Below are positions 1-11,877 of a DNA stretch of 64,000 bases, piece after piece. How positions within the stretch are numbered: the first letter of the stretch is position 1; the number at the start of each line of letters is the position of its first letter. This stretch comes from Ceriagrion tenellum. Taxonomy: Eukaryota > Arthropoda > Insecta > Odonata > Coenagrionidae. The translations under genes were made by a program, and so were the position numbers. The notes under the pieces were generated by a model. It worked only from the letters and a program-made list of their open reading frames with translations, was not told where the DNA came from and ran no database searches. The stretch spans positions 74,661,496 through 74,725,495 of the forward strand of contig OY720641.1 in assembly GCA_963169105.1 (NCBI GenBank), in the 5' to 3' direction.

Positions 1-455
1 GTGTCTCAGGGTGTGTCCAATCTATCTCATTCTTCTTTTCTGTATGGCATTTCCTCTTCATTAATTCTGTGCATTTCATCATTTCTTACTTTGTCTGTCC
101 ACTTTATCTTCAGCATTCTCCTCCAGCACCAGGTTTCAAAGGCTTCTAGTCTTCTTTTATCAGCTTTTCCACCGGTCCATGCTTCCGATCCATAGAGTGC
201 TACGCTCCAGACGAAGGTTTTCGTATACTGTTTCCTAGTTTGTGGTCCTATCTTCTTCAAGCACAGCAGTTGTCTTTTCCCTTGAACACCTTAGCTTGGG
301 CCATTCACCGCTTGATGTCCATTGTACTTCTTTCATCCCACGTGATGGTACTTCCGAGATAGGTTAACGAATCCACTTGCTCTAATTGCTCTCCTCTCTG
401 GGTGACTTCTGCATTCATCTTCCCTCTTTCGGTTTCATATTTATACCACGGAAAT
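1..455 (-). mobile_element. RTE-like LINE fragment, reverse transcriptase C-terminal part
   Basis: Read on the minus strand, this encodes the region after the polymerase core of an RTE-type endonuclease/reverse transcriptase. Landmarks are a VDSLTYLGSTITWDER stretch, then WSVALYGSEAWT and FETWCWRRMLKIKWTDKV, all typical of these LINEs. There is an in-frame stop after the DIKR segment and probably a frameshift before the LLCLKK segment, so the copy is dead. It continues beyond the left edge. The exact 5' limit near 455 is approximate. Confidence 0.85.
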
Positions 456-1019
456 GACGTGAAATTACGGACACCTGTAGAGGTTACGCACGAAAAAAGG
501 TCAAGGACTGTTTGAAGTGCATATTCAATGTATAGCGGGAATGTTCATAAATGTATGTAAACTATGTTCATCAGCATTAAGAAAACTACACTATGTACAA
601 CTCCAGGATGGTTCGTCACTCGTAGAGACTATCAGCTGTAATTTTCGTCCATATAGATGTAAGGATGAGATCATAGGGAAAATGGTTTTGGCAATTCAAT
701 TAAAGGTGGAGAAAAACCGGCTTCAAATTAGCCTAATCTTGAAGAAAGTCGCCAAGAGGTCCACATAATAACGTCCCACCAGAAGCGATGCCCGAGGTGT
801 GAGAAAGGCGACATTATTAAAGGAAATTGATAATAGTATCTTTTTGCATTTTCAATCGTTCACTCCCTAAGTTTTTTTTGTTCCCTTCAAACGACGCTTC
901 TTTCGCTACAATAAGTTTTAAATCTAGGATGGAAATTCATGAAAAGTAGTTCCTCCAAGTAAGATTTCTATGTTTTGTAAATGAAGTAAATTTGTTATTC
1001 CGCATGAATTTTATTTTTA

Positions 1020-1110
1020 AAAAGACCCAGGTTTCGACGAGTCACGTCATCATTTGGTAGGCCGTCGTAAATAAAATATATGTGGAACAACAAAGTTCCT
1101 TTATTTTTAT
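1020..1110. repeat. Penelope-like 3'-end module (tentative)
   Basis: On the minus strand, 1029-1056 reads TGATGACGTGACTCGTCGAAAC, resembling the hammerhead-like core of Penelope retroelements. It is followed on the plus strand by GTCGTAAATAAAATATATGTGGAAC. A very similar AATAAAGATATGTGGAATC tail recurs at 30519-30540 after another GTCGAAACC motif. The shared arrangement suggests a dispersed retroelement end, but the assignment rests on short motifs only. Confidence 0.35.
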
Positions 1111-1706
1111 ATTATAGTAAATCTCATGAAGTCACGCCTGAGATGGCTAAGTATGTCAGATTCTCCCAGACAGAATTGTCAAATAGTTCCAGCATCCATG
1201 TTTATGTTCCAGAACGAATTCCTTGTTGTTCTACAATTAAAATTACGCCAAGTACCAGTCTTTTCTATTGTCTATTTTTATTAAATATTATCCCTAAATG
1301 GATTAAATTAATTATACCCTGCCACAGAACGTCTATGTATCATAACTCTTTTTATGTAAATTCATGCATTGCATGGAATTCGATTCCGCAAACGTTGAAA
1401 AATATTAAGTCAACAGAAAGAATTAAAAAATGCTTGCCGTCTTATTATCCCAGTGATAGTTAATATTTTGTTAAATATCTTGGATTAAATTCATAAATAT
1501 GCTACCTTTGTGATTGATACAATGCACTGTGCATGGAATTGTAATATTTGTTGTGAGCAAGTGCTGTAATTTGATAAGATTCTTGTAAATGAGTGACATG
1601 TTTTCTATGTGATTGTTATTATTTTTTTGCCTTAGTTGTAATTACTTATGCCTGCTCCAAAGGAATTCTTTCATAGAGCCAATAAATCTTATATCATTAT
1701 TATTAA
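1080..1706 (+). mobile_element. LINE 3' end: RT C-terminal tail plus 3' UTR
   Basis: The frame 1080-1463 ends in a segment (FYVNSCIAWNSIPQTLKNI) that resembles the extreme C terminus of jockey/CR1/L2-type LINE reverse transcriptases, where an F-V-R-x-W-N-S-L-P motif is common. It is followed by about 240 nt without coding potential ending in AATAAATC and a short ATT-rich tail near 1700. This layout fits a 5'-truncated LINE. No polymerase core remains and the clade cannot be set from this fragment. Confidence 0.6.
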
Positions 1707-2536
1707 ATTCCACTTAGGAGTTTTTAAAGAGCCATGTCGTATTAGGGAAAATGGTTTCTCGGGGGTGGAGTTGGTAACAAGGTGAGTTTTAGGAATGGGA
1801 ATAAAAAATATTGAGGGAAGATGGAAGAAGATAAAAGAAGATACGAGAGTGGAGGGAGAAACGTTGTGCGGGGAAGGGCGGAAGAGTGAATCCTCGCCGC
1901 GGCGATGAAAGTGAAATACGGAGCGGATTGAAATTGTCAGTTAAGATGAAAGGGCCCCTCCTCAAGATGGCCCCTACAAATGGAGCGAATTCTTATCCGT
2001 CGTGACATCTCAATCCCAACGGAGATTCGATTTTTTTTTTGTTACGGTTCTCACATGGTCTTCTTTTATTTTCTCCCTTTCTCTTCCTTTTAAGCCAACC
2101 CACATACGTGAGTTATGAGTTATCTGACACGAATTCGAGAAATTAGCGGGGAATTTCATCCTTCTTTTGTCACGTAGACTTTGGCATTACTTTTAAATAT
2201 AAAGAGACTTAAAAAAGTATTGGAATGACATAGAGGCTTCGTTATCGGCGTGAAAATACCACAATATATGCTTGTCTTCCCAAAAGCATTGGCTGAGATA
2301 AAAATCATAACCTGTAAGTTCTAGTATTGGGCAGAAGTTAACTAGTCCACCCCCATAGTTAAGAATGCAATTGATAAAAGTTGACTCTTTTTTTAAAGTA
2401 TTCTTTACTTAATCGTCATTGGCAGACATTAATAAAGGTTTTTCGGTGCATTTTATATGATGAATATGCGGCATTATATAAGTATCACCCTAAAGTTGAG
2501 ACAGCGTTGAACAATATTTCACTGTTTTCCTTCTAG
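1707..2536. other. Intron of DM4/DM12 gene 1, no recognised content
   Basis: This is the part of gene 1's second intron lying between a LINE fragment and exon 3. It includes a short GC-richer stretch near 1880-2000 and a T run near 2030. I scanned it for the family's second exon (VxVCLT followed by a W-x-FGM-like segment) and found none, so exons 1-2 should lie left of the window. Confidence 0.5.
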
Positions 2537-2644
2537 GAAAGGTATTGATGGTAGAGCATGCCTAATGAGGGCAATATGTGAAGCAGCCGACACGCCTCTC
2601 CATCACAATGGACTTGTTGGGGAAGTAATGCATGTATTATTCTC
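2537..2644 (+). CDS. DM4/DM12 family gene 1, exon 3 (partial gene)
   Basis: The exon begins after a TTTTCCTTCTAG acceptor and ends at a TC|GTAAGT donor. Its 108 nt hold one base closing a split codon, 35 codons and two bases of the next codon (phase 2 in, phase 2 out). The peptide opens KGIDGRACLMRAICEAADTP and ends HNGLVGEVMHVLF. This is the most diagnostic block of the DM4/DM12 family (G-x-D-G-R-x-C..R-x-[IL]-C-E), including its two conserved cysteines. The family consists of predicted secreted arthropod proteins of unknown function. The exon joins in frame to 5748-6018. The earlier exons must lie upstream of the window. The same exon in gene 2 also has 108 nt and the same phases. Confidence 0.92.
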
Positions 2645-2848
2645 GTAAGTACCGCTTTAAATGTAACATCTTGTCAACTCAGCTATCCTTTACCTCAGGC
2701 ATTCGCATCAATGTATATTTTCAATTGATAAAGCAATAAATTTGTAAAATTGAAATACCATAACAAACATAAATCTGTGCCTATTGGCTAAAAACATGGA
2801 AAATATAAGACGGCAGGGGGTGAAGAAATATAAAGAAAAGTTTTACTT

Positions 2849-2880
2849 GCGACGTTTCGGGCTTTTAAGCCTTTCTCCAG
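2849..2880 (-). repeat. Hammerhead-like motif of a Penelope-type element
   Basis: The minus strand reads CTGGAGA, then a GGCTT/AAGCC-type stem, then CGAAACGTCGC. This matches the arrangement CUGAUGA - stem II - GAAAC - GUC of the minimal hammerhead ribozymes known from Penelope-like elements. Two bases of the CUGAUGA core are changed, so activity is doubtful. No reverse transcriptase was found nearby. Confidence 0.4.
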
Positions 2881-2944
2881 CGATAGAGGGGCTCTAACTC
2901 ACGCTACCACTGATGACGGGCAATGAAGCCCAACACGTCCCAAT

Positions 2945-3110
2945 TAATTCTTTTTTAAATTTTTACGAATTTTTACTTTTTAAAAAATTTATTTTATTTA
3001 TTTATATTTTTTTTAATTTTTATTATTTTTATTATTTTTTCAATTTTAATATTAATATTAATAATATTAATAATTATAAAAAAATATTAATAAAAAGTTA
3101 TTAATTTAAT
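2945..3110. repeat. AT-only low-complexity tract
   Basis: About 165 bases are almost pure A and T with TTTTTA/TTATTA-like units, inside gene 1 intron 3. It produces a meaningless F/Y/N-rich open frame. Confidence 0.8.
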
Positions 3111-4115
3111 TTAATAAAGATTTTTCTTTAATGTTTACCTTTTTTTACTTCACTGTAAAGTTTGATTTCAATGATAAAATTTAATGAAAGATAAAAAATG
3201 AAAAATAACAATTGCTTTCTGACCGGTTGCGTATCCAATAACTCGTATAGTCACTAACAATTGTCACAAAAGCATATCAGTCCTTCTCATGAACTAACTG
3301 TTCATGTATTTTCAGTCCATGTAACACATTTGTAAGAGTTATATACACTTGCAAATATATATTTGTAAGTTTCACAATAATTTTGATGAGAAAGAGAATT
3401 AGTTCAAAGCATCTGCAAAGCAAAGAATATCTCCTTAAGGATTCGCCATGCAAGTGACCTAGAAGTGCATTCGAAAATAAATTCTCTGAATTACGAATGA
3501 AAGAAACCGACCACAAAATTTAAGTTCCATAGAATTTAGGTATTTCCGTAAAATACCAGTTAGTATTCCTTTTTTATCACTGAATTCGTCCATTTAACCC
3601 AATCGATGATTACTCGCGAACTAAAATCCATCGTTTTTTTATCACTCCATTTTGATAGGTAGAGAACTATGCTCAACCCACGAAGAGTGCATTAACTTAA
3701 TAGGTAAGCTGTGTGTACTCAGGGAGTGAGAGTAAATTTGAACTTCATGATTCTGAGATGCATCTGCCCTTTGTCCCTCATCATTCACTTGGACGTCGTA
3801 ACTTGGAGGGCAGGAAACCATTTCATGATAACCCATTAGTCTGATTATTTGCAATTAGGATAATGTAGAATATGCTCTGCTCAAAAAATACTCATAAGAA
3901 GCAAAGTATCAATTAACCTGAATGATTGCGAAGTGTATCCATTTCAGTAACAAATCTTTGCAGTTTTTCACAGTAAACAATGTAAAGTTTTGCTATTAAA
4001 ATGGGAGACTACAGGAATCAATTATTGATTGTGAATTGGTTATTTGAGTATCAAAAGTTACAAATTTCCTTTAATGTTAGAAAATGCAAGTCATTTTTCT
4101 TTCCTTGCAGCATAT

Positions 4116-4204
4116 AGGTAGCCTTAAACAGGTTCTCCTTCAAGGCTACCTAAAATTACTCTATATTGCTATTGAAATGTAATTTGTTGTATGGAGTAAT
4201 AAAC

Positions 4205-4239
<35 letters not shown>
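4116..4239 (+). repeat. Hairpin plus (TTA)n tail, probable LINE 3' end
   Basis: A perfect 10-bp stem (AGGTAGCCTT at 4116-4125, AAGGCTACCT at 4142-4151) is followed by about 50 nt, AATAAA, and an uninterrupted (TTA)n run up to about 4239. A 3' hairpin followed by a short simple repeat is the usual end of several LINE clades. The coding part is missing, so the source element cannot be named. Confidence 0.55.
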
Positions 4240-5747
4240 GTGTTAAAGAATAAACCAACTATAGTTAATAAAATCCCATAATTAATGGCAAAATAATTTG
4301 CAATAGGAATATCACAACCTAAGTTCATATTCCGCTTTTATTGTTTTTGCGAGGCTATTAATTTTGAATTGTTTGAATAGAACTACATACTATTTTTAAC
4401 AAATAACAACTGATGTACAGTATTTTTTAAAAATATGCACACATTGTCATAGAGATTCCACCTTTCACGGCAAAATCAGTTACATGATATACACTAATAT
4501 AATCCCTCTGATATGAGTCATCACAATAAAATATTTTCAAAAAGGAAATACGAACATTTTAGGCTTAATTCATAAGAAAACAGCTACAAATGCTACATGC
4601 TTGAAAAGCACGTACAAATCTCGACAATGAAAAGTCAACTTGAGGACTAAGTACATTTTGGAAATTAAATTTAACTAGTAACAAAAGTGACACAACTCAA
4701 GGAGAGCAATATAATGTAGCCTAGTAGGTGTTAGTAGTATGTGGTAATCATTAGATGACAGATCATCCTATTAGTAAGCTCGTTAATTCGAGTGCTTCAC
4801 ATTTGTGTATGCTCTCTTTCAACTTTCCAAAAACAACAGCGAACTTGAATTCCATTTATTTTCAGACTATGCGTACTTCAAAGTTGATAAGTAACTATGC
4901 GGATCACAAGTATAGAACTTCGATAATCACATCCGCACACTGTTGATTGCATGCTGATATTTAAAAATGCGTCAAGCATGAACTATTTTAAGCTTTAACT
5001 ACCGATTGGCCTAAAGTTTACTTTTTAAAATATATTTTTATAAAACTAAATCGATTACTCTACACAACAAACTTGCCCGTGTCGATTGAGAACGGAATTG
5101 AATTAATGCAACCGATTGGTGGAATACCGAACGCATTGTCAGAGTACACAATGCTATTCATTACCTTAAATTTGAAGGGAGTTTAAATAAACTGATGTCA
5201 TCCAATCTGCGCTAACGTAACAAAAAACTTCTAATTATCTTAGATAAAAAAGTTCATTGGTTTCAAAATGAGATCACAAATAAATTGCACGTAGAAAAAC
5301 TGATCTAATCATTGGTTTTTAATCAAGAGGAATATGTGTACACCTTCATTTAAAAAAATATTTTAAAAATACAAAAATTATAAGTAACGTTAAGCAAAAA
5401 TTTTGATATACTCACGTAGTAGGTCGCACAGATTGCAACAGTAATCCTCAGACTTCACGAAACTCTCATTACAACACTCATTTCCACCGGCGCTCGCGCT
5501 GCACTGAGCCCAAACACTATTTAAATTTAAGTACTTAGAGATTTAAATGATTCTCACCTTGGATAGTTAAATAATTCTTGGAGAGTTAAATTATTAGCGG
5601 AAATTTTTCATTTTACATAAGTGAATTACTATTGTAATCCGTGCGACCTCTGCAGGGCTAGCACATTGAATGAAACGCTCCCAATGTCACAAATAAATGT
5701 TTCTTTTGTTATTTACCGATTCCTTTCTCCCGGTTATATCTTGGCAG

Positions 5748-6018
5748 GCCCGATACCTCCAGATCGTCTCGCTCAAGATGGCGGCGGGGAGCATCAAAGG
5801 ACGAGTGGTTCGGGGAGGAAACATTGGACGAGGCTTTCTTCGAGGCTCAGCTCAAGGGGGAGGCCGCCAAGAGGAGACGCGAAACCGTCCGGAGAATTGG
5901 CCGCTCAGCCGAGGGGATTGACGAGGGCAGAACCTTCGACGCCGACGTGTGTCGCGATGGTTTTCCATCTTGTCCCTCCAGCATTCTCGACATGGTGTCC
6001 GTTTTGCTCGAGGAGTGA
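5748..6018 (+). CDS. DM4/DM12 family gene 1, terminal exon 4
   Basis: The acceptor CTTGGCAG precedes one base that completes the split serine codon of exon 3 (TC+G), giving the join ..HVLF-S-PDTSRSSR. This fits the family pattern LHxLF(S/T)P. The remaining 89 codons run PDTSRSSRSRWRRGASKDEW.., through an acidic/basic helix-like stretch (EEAFF-like, then KGEAAKRRRETVRR), to CRDGFPSCPSSILDMVS and a TGA stop. The C-x6-C-x3-[IL]-L pattern near the C terminus is the family's signature ending, and the gene 2 equivalent is CDSLFSSCPFSLLEM. The exon is distinctly GC-rich against AT-rich introns. Two other frames are open across it, but only this one splices in frame and carries the motif. Confidence 0.88.
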
Positions 6019-6146
6019 GAGTCAGGGACGGAGTCAGAGGGGAAATATGTCTCACTCTTCCCATATAAGTTCCATTCATCCCTTAAATATTTTCCCCGCA
6101 AACTTCAACTCTCAATACTAACCCTTTTAAACTTGGAATCAGTGAA

Positions 6147-6152
6147 AATAAA
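6147..6152 (+). terminator. Polyadenylation signal of gene 1
   Basis: AATAAA lies 129 nt after the stop codon of gene 1 and is the first canonical signal downstream. Confidence 0.55.
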
Positions 6153-6423
6153 TAATTATTCCATTTTTACTGCCCCAATATTGATGCATCAAAATTGAAC
6201 GTCACTCATGGTAAACCGCGTCACAATTTCACCGCAAACAGTACAAATCGATATATGATAAAAAAGAATATTCTAAATTAAAATTGGTAAGCAAAAGAAC
6301 CTTAAGCTTGAGATATCTCATAAGGATAACCTGTATTTGGGACACTATAATTGTACATGGAGCTCAAGATTCAAGCAAACATCAATTGGCTATACCATGG
6401 AAATATGATTTCCTAATAAGTAA

Positions 6424-7075
6424 ATGAAAACCAATTTTGAGAAGCAAGAAATTATAAGAAGCTATCTGAACACTGGAATAGGAAAAGTGAAAAGCTACCG
6501 GTACCTAGGAACGATGGTGACAGACGACTGGAGAAGTATTGCAGAAATAAAAGCAAGGATAGCAATCTCAAAAGAGGCCTTCAGCCAGAAGAAAAACTTG
6601 CTATGCAATAAAAGCCTGGATCTGGAGCTGAGAAAGAGACTAGCTAAATGTTATTCATGGAACGTTTTCTTGTATGGATGTGAAGCGTGGACATTAGGTA
6701 AGAGGGAAAGGAATAGAATAGAAGCTTATGAAATGTGGGGGTGTAGAAGGATGGGAAAAGTAAGATGGGTAGATAAGATGAGAAATTAAGAGGTTTTGAG
6801 TAAAGTAAAAGAAGGAAGATCGCTCCTAAAGGAAATAAGGAAAAGGAAAGGAAACTGGTTGGGCCATGTGATGTGAGGGAAAAGTATAATAACTGTGGCA
6901 CTTGAGGGTTCAATTGAAGGAAAGAAAAAGAGAGGAAAGAGAAGAATTAAATTGGTGGATCAGGTGAAGAACATCAGCTATGATGAAGCAAAGAAAGAAG
7001 CTTGGGACAGAAGCGGATGGAGACAGCAGTGGTGTACGGGACCTGCCAGCAGGCAGAACACCAGATGATGATGAT
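6424..7075 (+). mobile_element. RTE-like LINE fragment with (ATG)n tail
   Basis: The frame 6424-6789 encodes the post-polymerase region of an RTE-type reverse transcriptase: KSYRYLGTMVTDDWR, EIKARIAISKEAF, LYGCEAWTLGK and MWGCRRMGKVRWVDKM. A stop follows at 6787. The homology then continues at about 6790-7060 with RKGNWLGHVM, an RGKRRIKLVDQVK-like stretch and a C-terminal W-R-Q-Q-W segment. It ends in a GATGATGATGATT tail, as is usual for RTE elements. It lacks endonuclease and polymerase core and is a dead 5'-truncated copy just downstream of gene 1. Confidence 0.88.
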
Positions 7076-8263
7076 TATCGGAACACTCATTATTGAAAAG
7101 CCATTGTTAAGAAGCCTTTATAAAGGCAGCGTCGTTAACAATCAAAATGCTTTACTGTGACAGGTTGAGTATTGTAATACCCATTAGAATATATTGAGCC
7201 TTAATTCTAGTCACCTTTGAGTAAGTGAAAAAATATTTTGGTTTCTTACGCTTAAATGTTTATAAACGATCAAGGGTCCAATAAATAGCACCATTTTCAG
7301 GGTTAAGCATTGCGTAGCGGTCTTGTATGTAAAGGGTTTATAAGTATAGGGGAAGGAAGAAAATGGTAATGAATAAAAAATCGATAGCTGCTTGATATGG
7401 GGTATAAAAATCTGATCGATCATATGAATTCTAGGAAAATTATTAGGTATATTTTCAGTGATTTTGAATATTATACATGATATTTAAGTACAAGAAACTG
7501 GTTCTAAGTTAACCATGTAATCAGGTCAAGTAATCACGGTCAAAAAAAGATTCATATGGCCATTAAAAACGGCCAACCATGAGGTTAATAAGTAACGTGA
7601 ATGACATCGTATTCGCTCTTCCATTCATCTATTTTTTTAAATTTCTAACCGATAACTCCAACTTATTTAACAACAACATCTTCAAATTGAAAATTTACTC
7701 CACTGATTTTGGCCAAACAAGGGCCTAATGGCTTTTAATTTTGGAAAGTAGTAACTCTACAGCCAACATTTTGTAAAATAACGCTCAAGGAATTTCCAAA
7801 TGCAATTACTACGTCCAATTTTTGATGCAAGTTATTGACAATGAGTATATTTGAAGGTACGCGCTTCCTCTAAAGTCATTACAATATCATCTCACCTTCA
7901 CCTACGCAGTATTCCATACAATGCTTTAACTCGCCGCTCACAACGACGCTCCTCAAAGCCCATCCCTCGAGGCGTCACATCTGGGATAGACTACTCCATA
8001 AATCATACGACATCGATCATCGTTAGGGCAAGGGCTTTGCTCCGTTTGACTTTGCCTCCCTCGCGATCTCCGATTTGAAGGGGGAGGGAGTGAGGGAAGG
8101 AAGGCGGTTTCTATGGTGTGATCGTGGTAGGTAAAAAAAAAAGGGCCGCCCTGATTCAACGTCACCCACTGCCAATCGTCCTGTCTCCCGTCCACCTGAA
8201 CTCACATCCCGGCCAAATCCTACTTCCACATTCAACTTTCTGACTTTCCCTCAACCCCGAAAA
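7076..8263. other. Spacer with no recognised gene
   Basis: AT-rich sequence with one GC-richer patch near 7920-8260. The short frames in that patch occur on both strands and match no family I recognise. Confidence 0.4.
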
Positions 8264-8886
8264 CGTCCGACATTTTCCATTGTCAACTCTTTATATTTTT
8301 ATTTTCATCAATCTTCCCTTGTTTTTTTTCATGGCGACCAAGATCACTTTTACTCGAAGTAATTCTGTTCAAATAGCCTTTTTTGTCTATATAACTGCAA
8401 TATTCATAAGTTTACAATGGTCTCAATCCTCGATTTGTTTAGGCATAAGTTCTACTAATTTTTTAAATCCATAGATTCTTCGTTAAACCTAATTAATCTT
8501 GTCTCACTAGCAAGAATGTTACCCAAGATTTGCCAAGTTTACACAGAGTGCGAGTGTAAGGAAACTAAACGCCCGACATTTTACTTTGCCAACTCTTTAT
8601 ATTTTCATCTGGCTAAATCTTCCCTTTTTCATGGCGATTAAGATCACTTTTACTCGGAATTCTCCTATTTAAGTGGCCTTTTTTGTCTTTATGACAGCAA
8701 AACTCTTAATATCATAATTGTCTCCATTCTCAATTATTTTTCGCATAATTTCTGCCAATTTTTTAAACCCATGGATTCTTTATACGATCAGATAAATCTT
8801 GTCTCACGGACTGCATATCTATTGCGAGAATTTAGCTAAAGATCTGCCAAGTCTACACAAATAGAGTGAGAGAGAATGAAAACTAC
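8264..8886 (+). repeat. Tandem duplication, two ~306-bp units
   Basis: Unit 1 starts near 8264 and unit 2 near 8570. Both contain, in order, a CGACATTTT start, CAACTCTTTATATTTT, TTTTTCATGGCGA, AGATCACTTTTACTCG and TTTTTAAA(T/C)CCATAG/GGATTCTT, ending near ACACA..GAGTG. They have diverged by small indels. No coding potential is shared between units. Confidence 0.75.
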
Positions 8887-10152
8887 GAGAAAGGATAGAA
8901 GGACAGCAGTTATCATAATAGCAAATTAATTCATTAAACAAAACGGAGAGAAAATTCACATTAAAGATTTCAGTCACCTATGCAGTTAGATGGGAGCACT
9001 CTAGTCGGCTGCATAAATGGTTTCGTAGAAAGGGAATCACACTCCCAATGCAATCTTTTGACTGCTGATTAAATGCCTTCCGCACGACTTGGCACAAAAA
9101 GTCAAGTAGGCAAAATGGGATATTCATAGTGTGCAAATTATGAGATTACAAAGCTAGGGTGTAGGAAAGAAAAGCGTTTGAAAACGTGACATTTTGAAGT
9201 ATCTTGACCAGGACAACAGTAAAATGGTAGGTTTTGATATTACACCTTGCTAAAACCATTGAATACGACAATCGCCAATCATCTATGGCGTTAAATGTGT
9301 TTATGAATGAAAAAAATGTTCCTATTTCTTTATGGTGAAAAATTCTTTTTCACCACTGATGATATCTTACGGCAATTCTTAAAAATTAATTACTTACTTC
9401 TAAAATTAGCTTGATCAATGTGTAAAGCTGGATATCTCATGCTTGTATATGGTTATATTCATGTATGCTCTCAGAAATGGCGTTTAAGTGTATGAATATG
9501 TCATGAATAAATCCGTGGAATGATTAATGAAAACAATATTAGAGGCGGCTGAAAGGCCAGATTAACTGCCTTATTCATAGTTATCATAGATTTTATTCAT
9601 TTTATCCAAACACTCTTCCAAACATCAGTTCTTTAAAACTGAACACTAAATAATTTACAATGACCCACAATACGTATCTCTTGTTGACGGAGATCTCTAG
9701 AGCATCAGTTGGCTGCCTGAATAGATATTAGCAAACTAAAGAAAATAAGTTTACTATAAATAACTCACGATCAAGTTATTTGAACTATTCACTTCTAAAT
9801 TAATGGATAACTAGATTGATAAGAAATAAATACAAGAATCGATCATCAAATACGATTATTTATGATCAGCATTTCAAACAAATATTATCCGAAGATTTGG
9901 AAACGACATTACTTCGGTCTTTTTCCAGCTTATCTCTTTTATGCATAGCAAGAAGTGATATTCACCAGCTATTTGCTCGTACGTCACATTGCGAGGCATA
10001 ATTACTGCAGTGAATAGAAATACAAATGTAGGACATGTGGGCCACGGAGGAAACTTATTTATGAATAAAATAACTCAGCATGGAAAATAGGGACCAGGTG
10101 GAAATGAAAATAAAGTTGCCATATTTTATTCCACTACCCAATAGAGTGATAC
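8887..10152. other. Spacer with no recognised content
   Basis: AT-rich intergenic sequence. I see no family motif, structural RNA or clear repeat. Confidence 0.4.
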
Positions 10153-10495
10153 TATGAGGGTAAGTCAATAAATAAGTCACAAACGTCAGCATTTCATCAT
10201 CAGCATCAGTCTTAAACATTTCATTGGGAACACTTGGAACATCCACCGTACAGTCCCAACTTAACCCCCCATTATCATTTGCGGCCCCTAAAAAATCATT
10301 TGGGTGGCCGACGTTTAGAAAATGAAGATGCCGCAGTCCAAGAGGTTACTCGCTGGCTGCGACAGAAAACAAAAGACTTCTTTGCTGTCGGCTATGAAGG
10401 ACTTGTGAAGAGATGGCAAAAGTGTCTGAATGCAGAAGTTGAATTATTATTGAACAGTCCATTAAATCCAGTTTTTCGAGTTAATTGTTAATTTT
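10153..10495 (+). mobile_element. Mariner deletion derivative: 5' end joined to transposase C terminus
   Basis: At 10153 the sequence ACTATGAGGGTAAGTCAATA resembles a mariner terminal repeat. About 65 nt later the frame reads WEHLEHPPYSPNLTPHYHL, RPLKNHLGGRR, a WLRQKTKDFFAVGYEG segment and LVKRWQKCLNAE. This is the C-terminal third of a mariner transposase, with HPPYSPDLxPxDYHLF expected at the last catalytic Asp. The D of that motif is replaced by H here. The N-terminal two thirds is absent, as in internally deleted copies, and no right terminal repeat was found. Confidence 0.85.
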
Positions 10496-11329
10496 ACACC
10501 GTAATTATCAACAAATAATGTATTAAAAAGTGTATTTTTACCCAAGAAGTCCTCGAGAATTTCACAAAATCATAATACATGCAAAGGTCCATAAAACCTT
10601 GTATACTGGGCGGAACGATGAGCTAGAATTTATTCAATTATCAAGGACGTTCTCTTACGTAACTGCATAATTATTGAATGATGTTACACCCTTGCCCCTC
10701 ATGTTCAAGAAACTAGAATATCGACGTCGAGATAAGACTCTTTCAATAATTCCCTTCGCCCATCCATCGTCTAACCGCTGAGTCTTCTTAGAGTTTCCTG
10801 TCTCTAAAAATATCGAGAAATGCTCCATCATTGTGTTACAACGCTTCCGCATCAGGAACAGTTGCCGTGGCCTAGAAGGAAAGAAACGCAGAATTTCCTA
10901 TGAAAAAACATTAAGTACTGAGTAAGTTTCGAATTTATTCTTTGCTTGTGGTATACAGTAATGTCAATTTATGAAATTCGGTGATATAAATTTGATTTCA
11001 TTGATAAAGCCAGGGAGATTATGCTGCAGGACTGAGTGCAGTTAAAATTGCTATCACACTAACTAACATTCCAAAGCTAAATTTTTCATTAGTTAGAAAA
11101 TTTTTATGCCTTTTTTCTCTATAACATGCATGATTTTTATCAAGCAAACATCAATAAAATACGCTGAGTTTAAATGCAGTGTATTTCAAGAATGTGCACT
11201 TTTAACATCGTACACCTCAGCCAGTCAGTAACGTTAAAAATGTTCATAACGATAGTTGAATGCTTACAATGGAGGGTAAGCTCTTGTTTTTACATGAGAA
11301 AGACCAAAACTTAATCTTTTAAACCAATA
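10496..11329. other. Spacer with no recognised content
   Basis: AT-rich sequence between the mariner remnant and a dispersed repeat. No supported feature is visible. Confidence 0.4.
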
Positions 11330-11467
11330 AAAGTATTATTAAGAAGAAATAGTGCTATATTCAAATCTAAGGTAATCGAGAAAAAATCTCTTAAACGCTG
11401 CGTTCCACCACCCTCGCCAGCTCTAATTTTATTTTCGCTCTATCGTGCAAATTGCACAATTTGAATC
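11330..11467 (+). repeat. Direct repeat, copy 1 (~137 bp)
   Basis: It shares AATAGTGC(T/C)AT, AATCGAGAAAA and CTCTAATTTTATTTTCGCTC with copy 2 at 11878-12013 in the same orientation. It is non-coding and the origin is unknown. Confidence 0.75.
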
Positions 11468-11877
11468 TACTGCGTCAGCTTAAAATCATCATTTAAAAAT
11501 TTAAGCAGACGAACATTTTAAAAGGATGCATGTCACTGTTTCATATAAGGCATAAATTTAAAAAAATAGTAGAGCCCAAAATAAAAATAACTCCGTATCT
11601 TTCAACCCTTCTTTAATTAATAAATTTTGACTCGTGAGCTACCAAATGAAACCACGTAGTTAATAAATGCGCTTTATTTGCAGACTCCTTAGCTTGCTAC
11701 AAAGATGCCACATTGAGAAATACTCCTTCAAAATTTCACGAACCCCTTTCTCCTCAGTATACTGCTTATATGATGCTCCAAAGCGCTACTGTAGGATTAT
11801 TTCCATATAGCTTGACGAAAAGTAGGCACACACACATATAAATAGCGCACATCTAGAGTCAGAAAATCTAGAGCCAG

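Larger units (their letters stand above)
2645..5747 (+). other. Intron 3 of DM4/DM12 gene 1
   Basis: This 3.1 kb intron runs from GTAAGT to a TTATATCTTGGCAG acceptor. It holds a Penelope-like hammerhead-type motif (2849-2880, minus), a very AT-rich low-complexity stretch (2945-3110) and a LINE-like 3' hairpin with a (TTA)n tail (4116-4239). The rest is AT-rich sequence with short unsupported frames. Confidence 0.75.

Noticed and set aside
5621..6121. 166-codon alternative frame over gene 1 exon 4
   Set aside because: It does not join exon 3 in frame and lacks the C-x6-C ending. The frame through 5749-6018 does both.
6424..6789. Host gene encoding a 121-residue protein
   Set aside because: The sequence is the post-polymerase region of an RTE-type LINE, with homology continuing past the stop.
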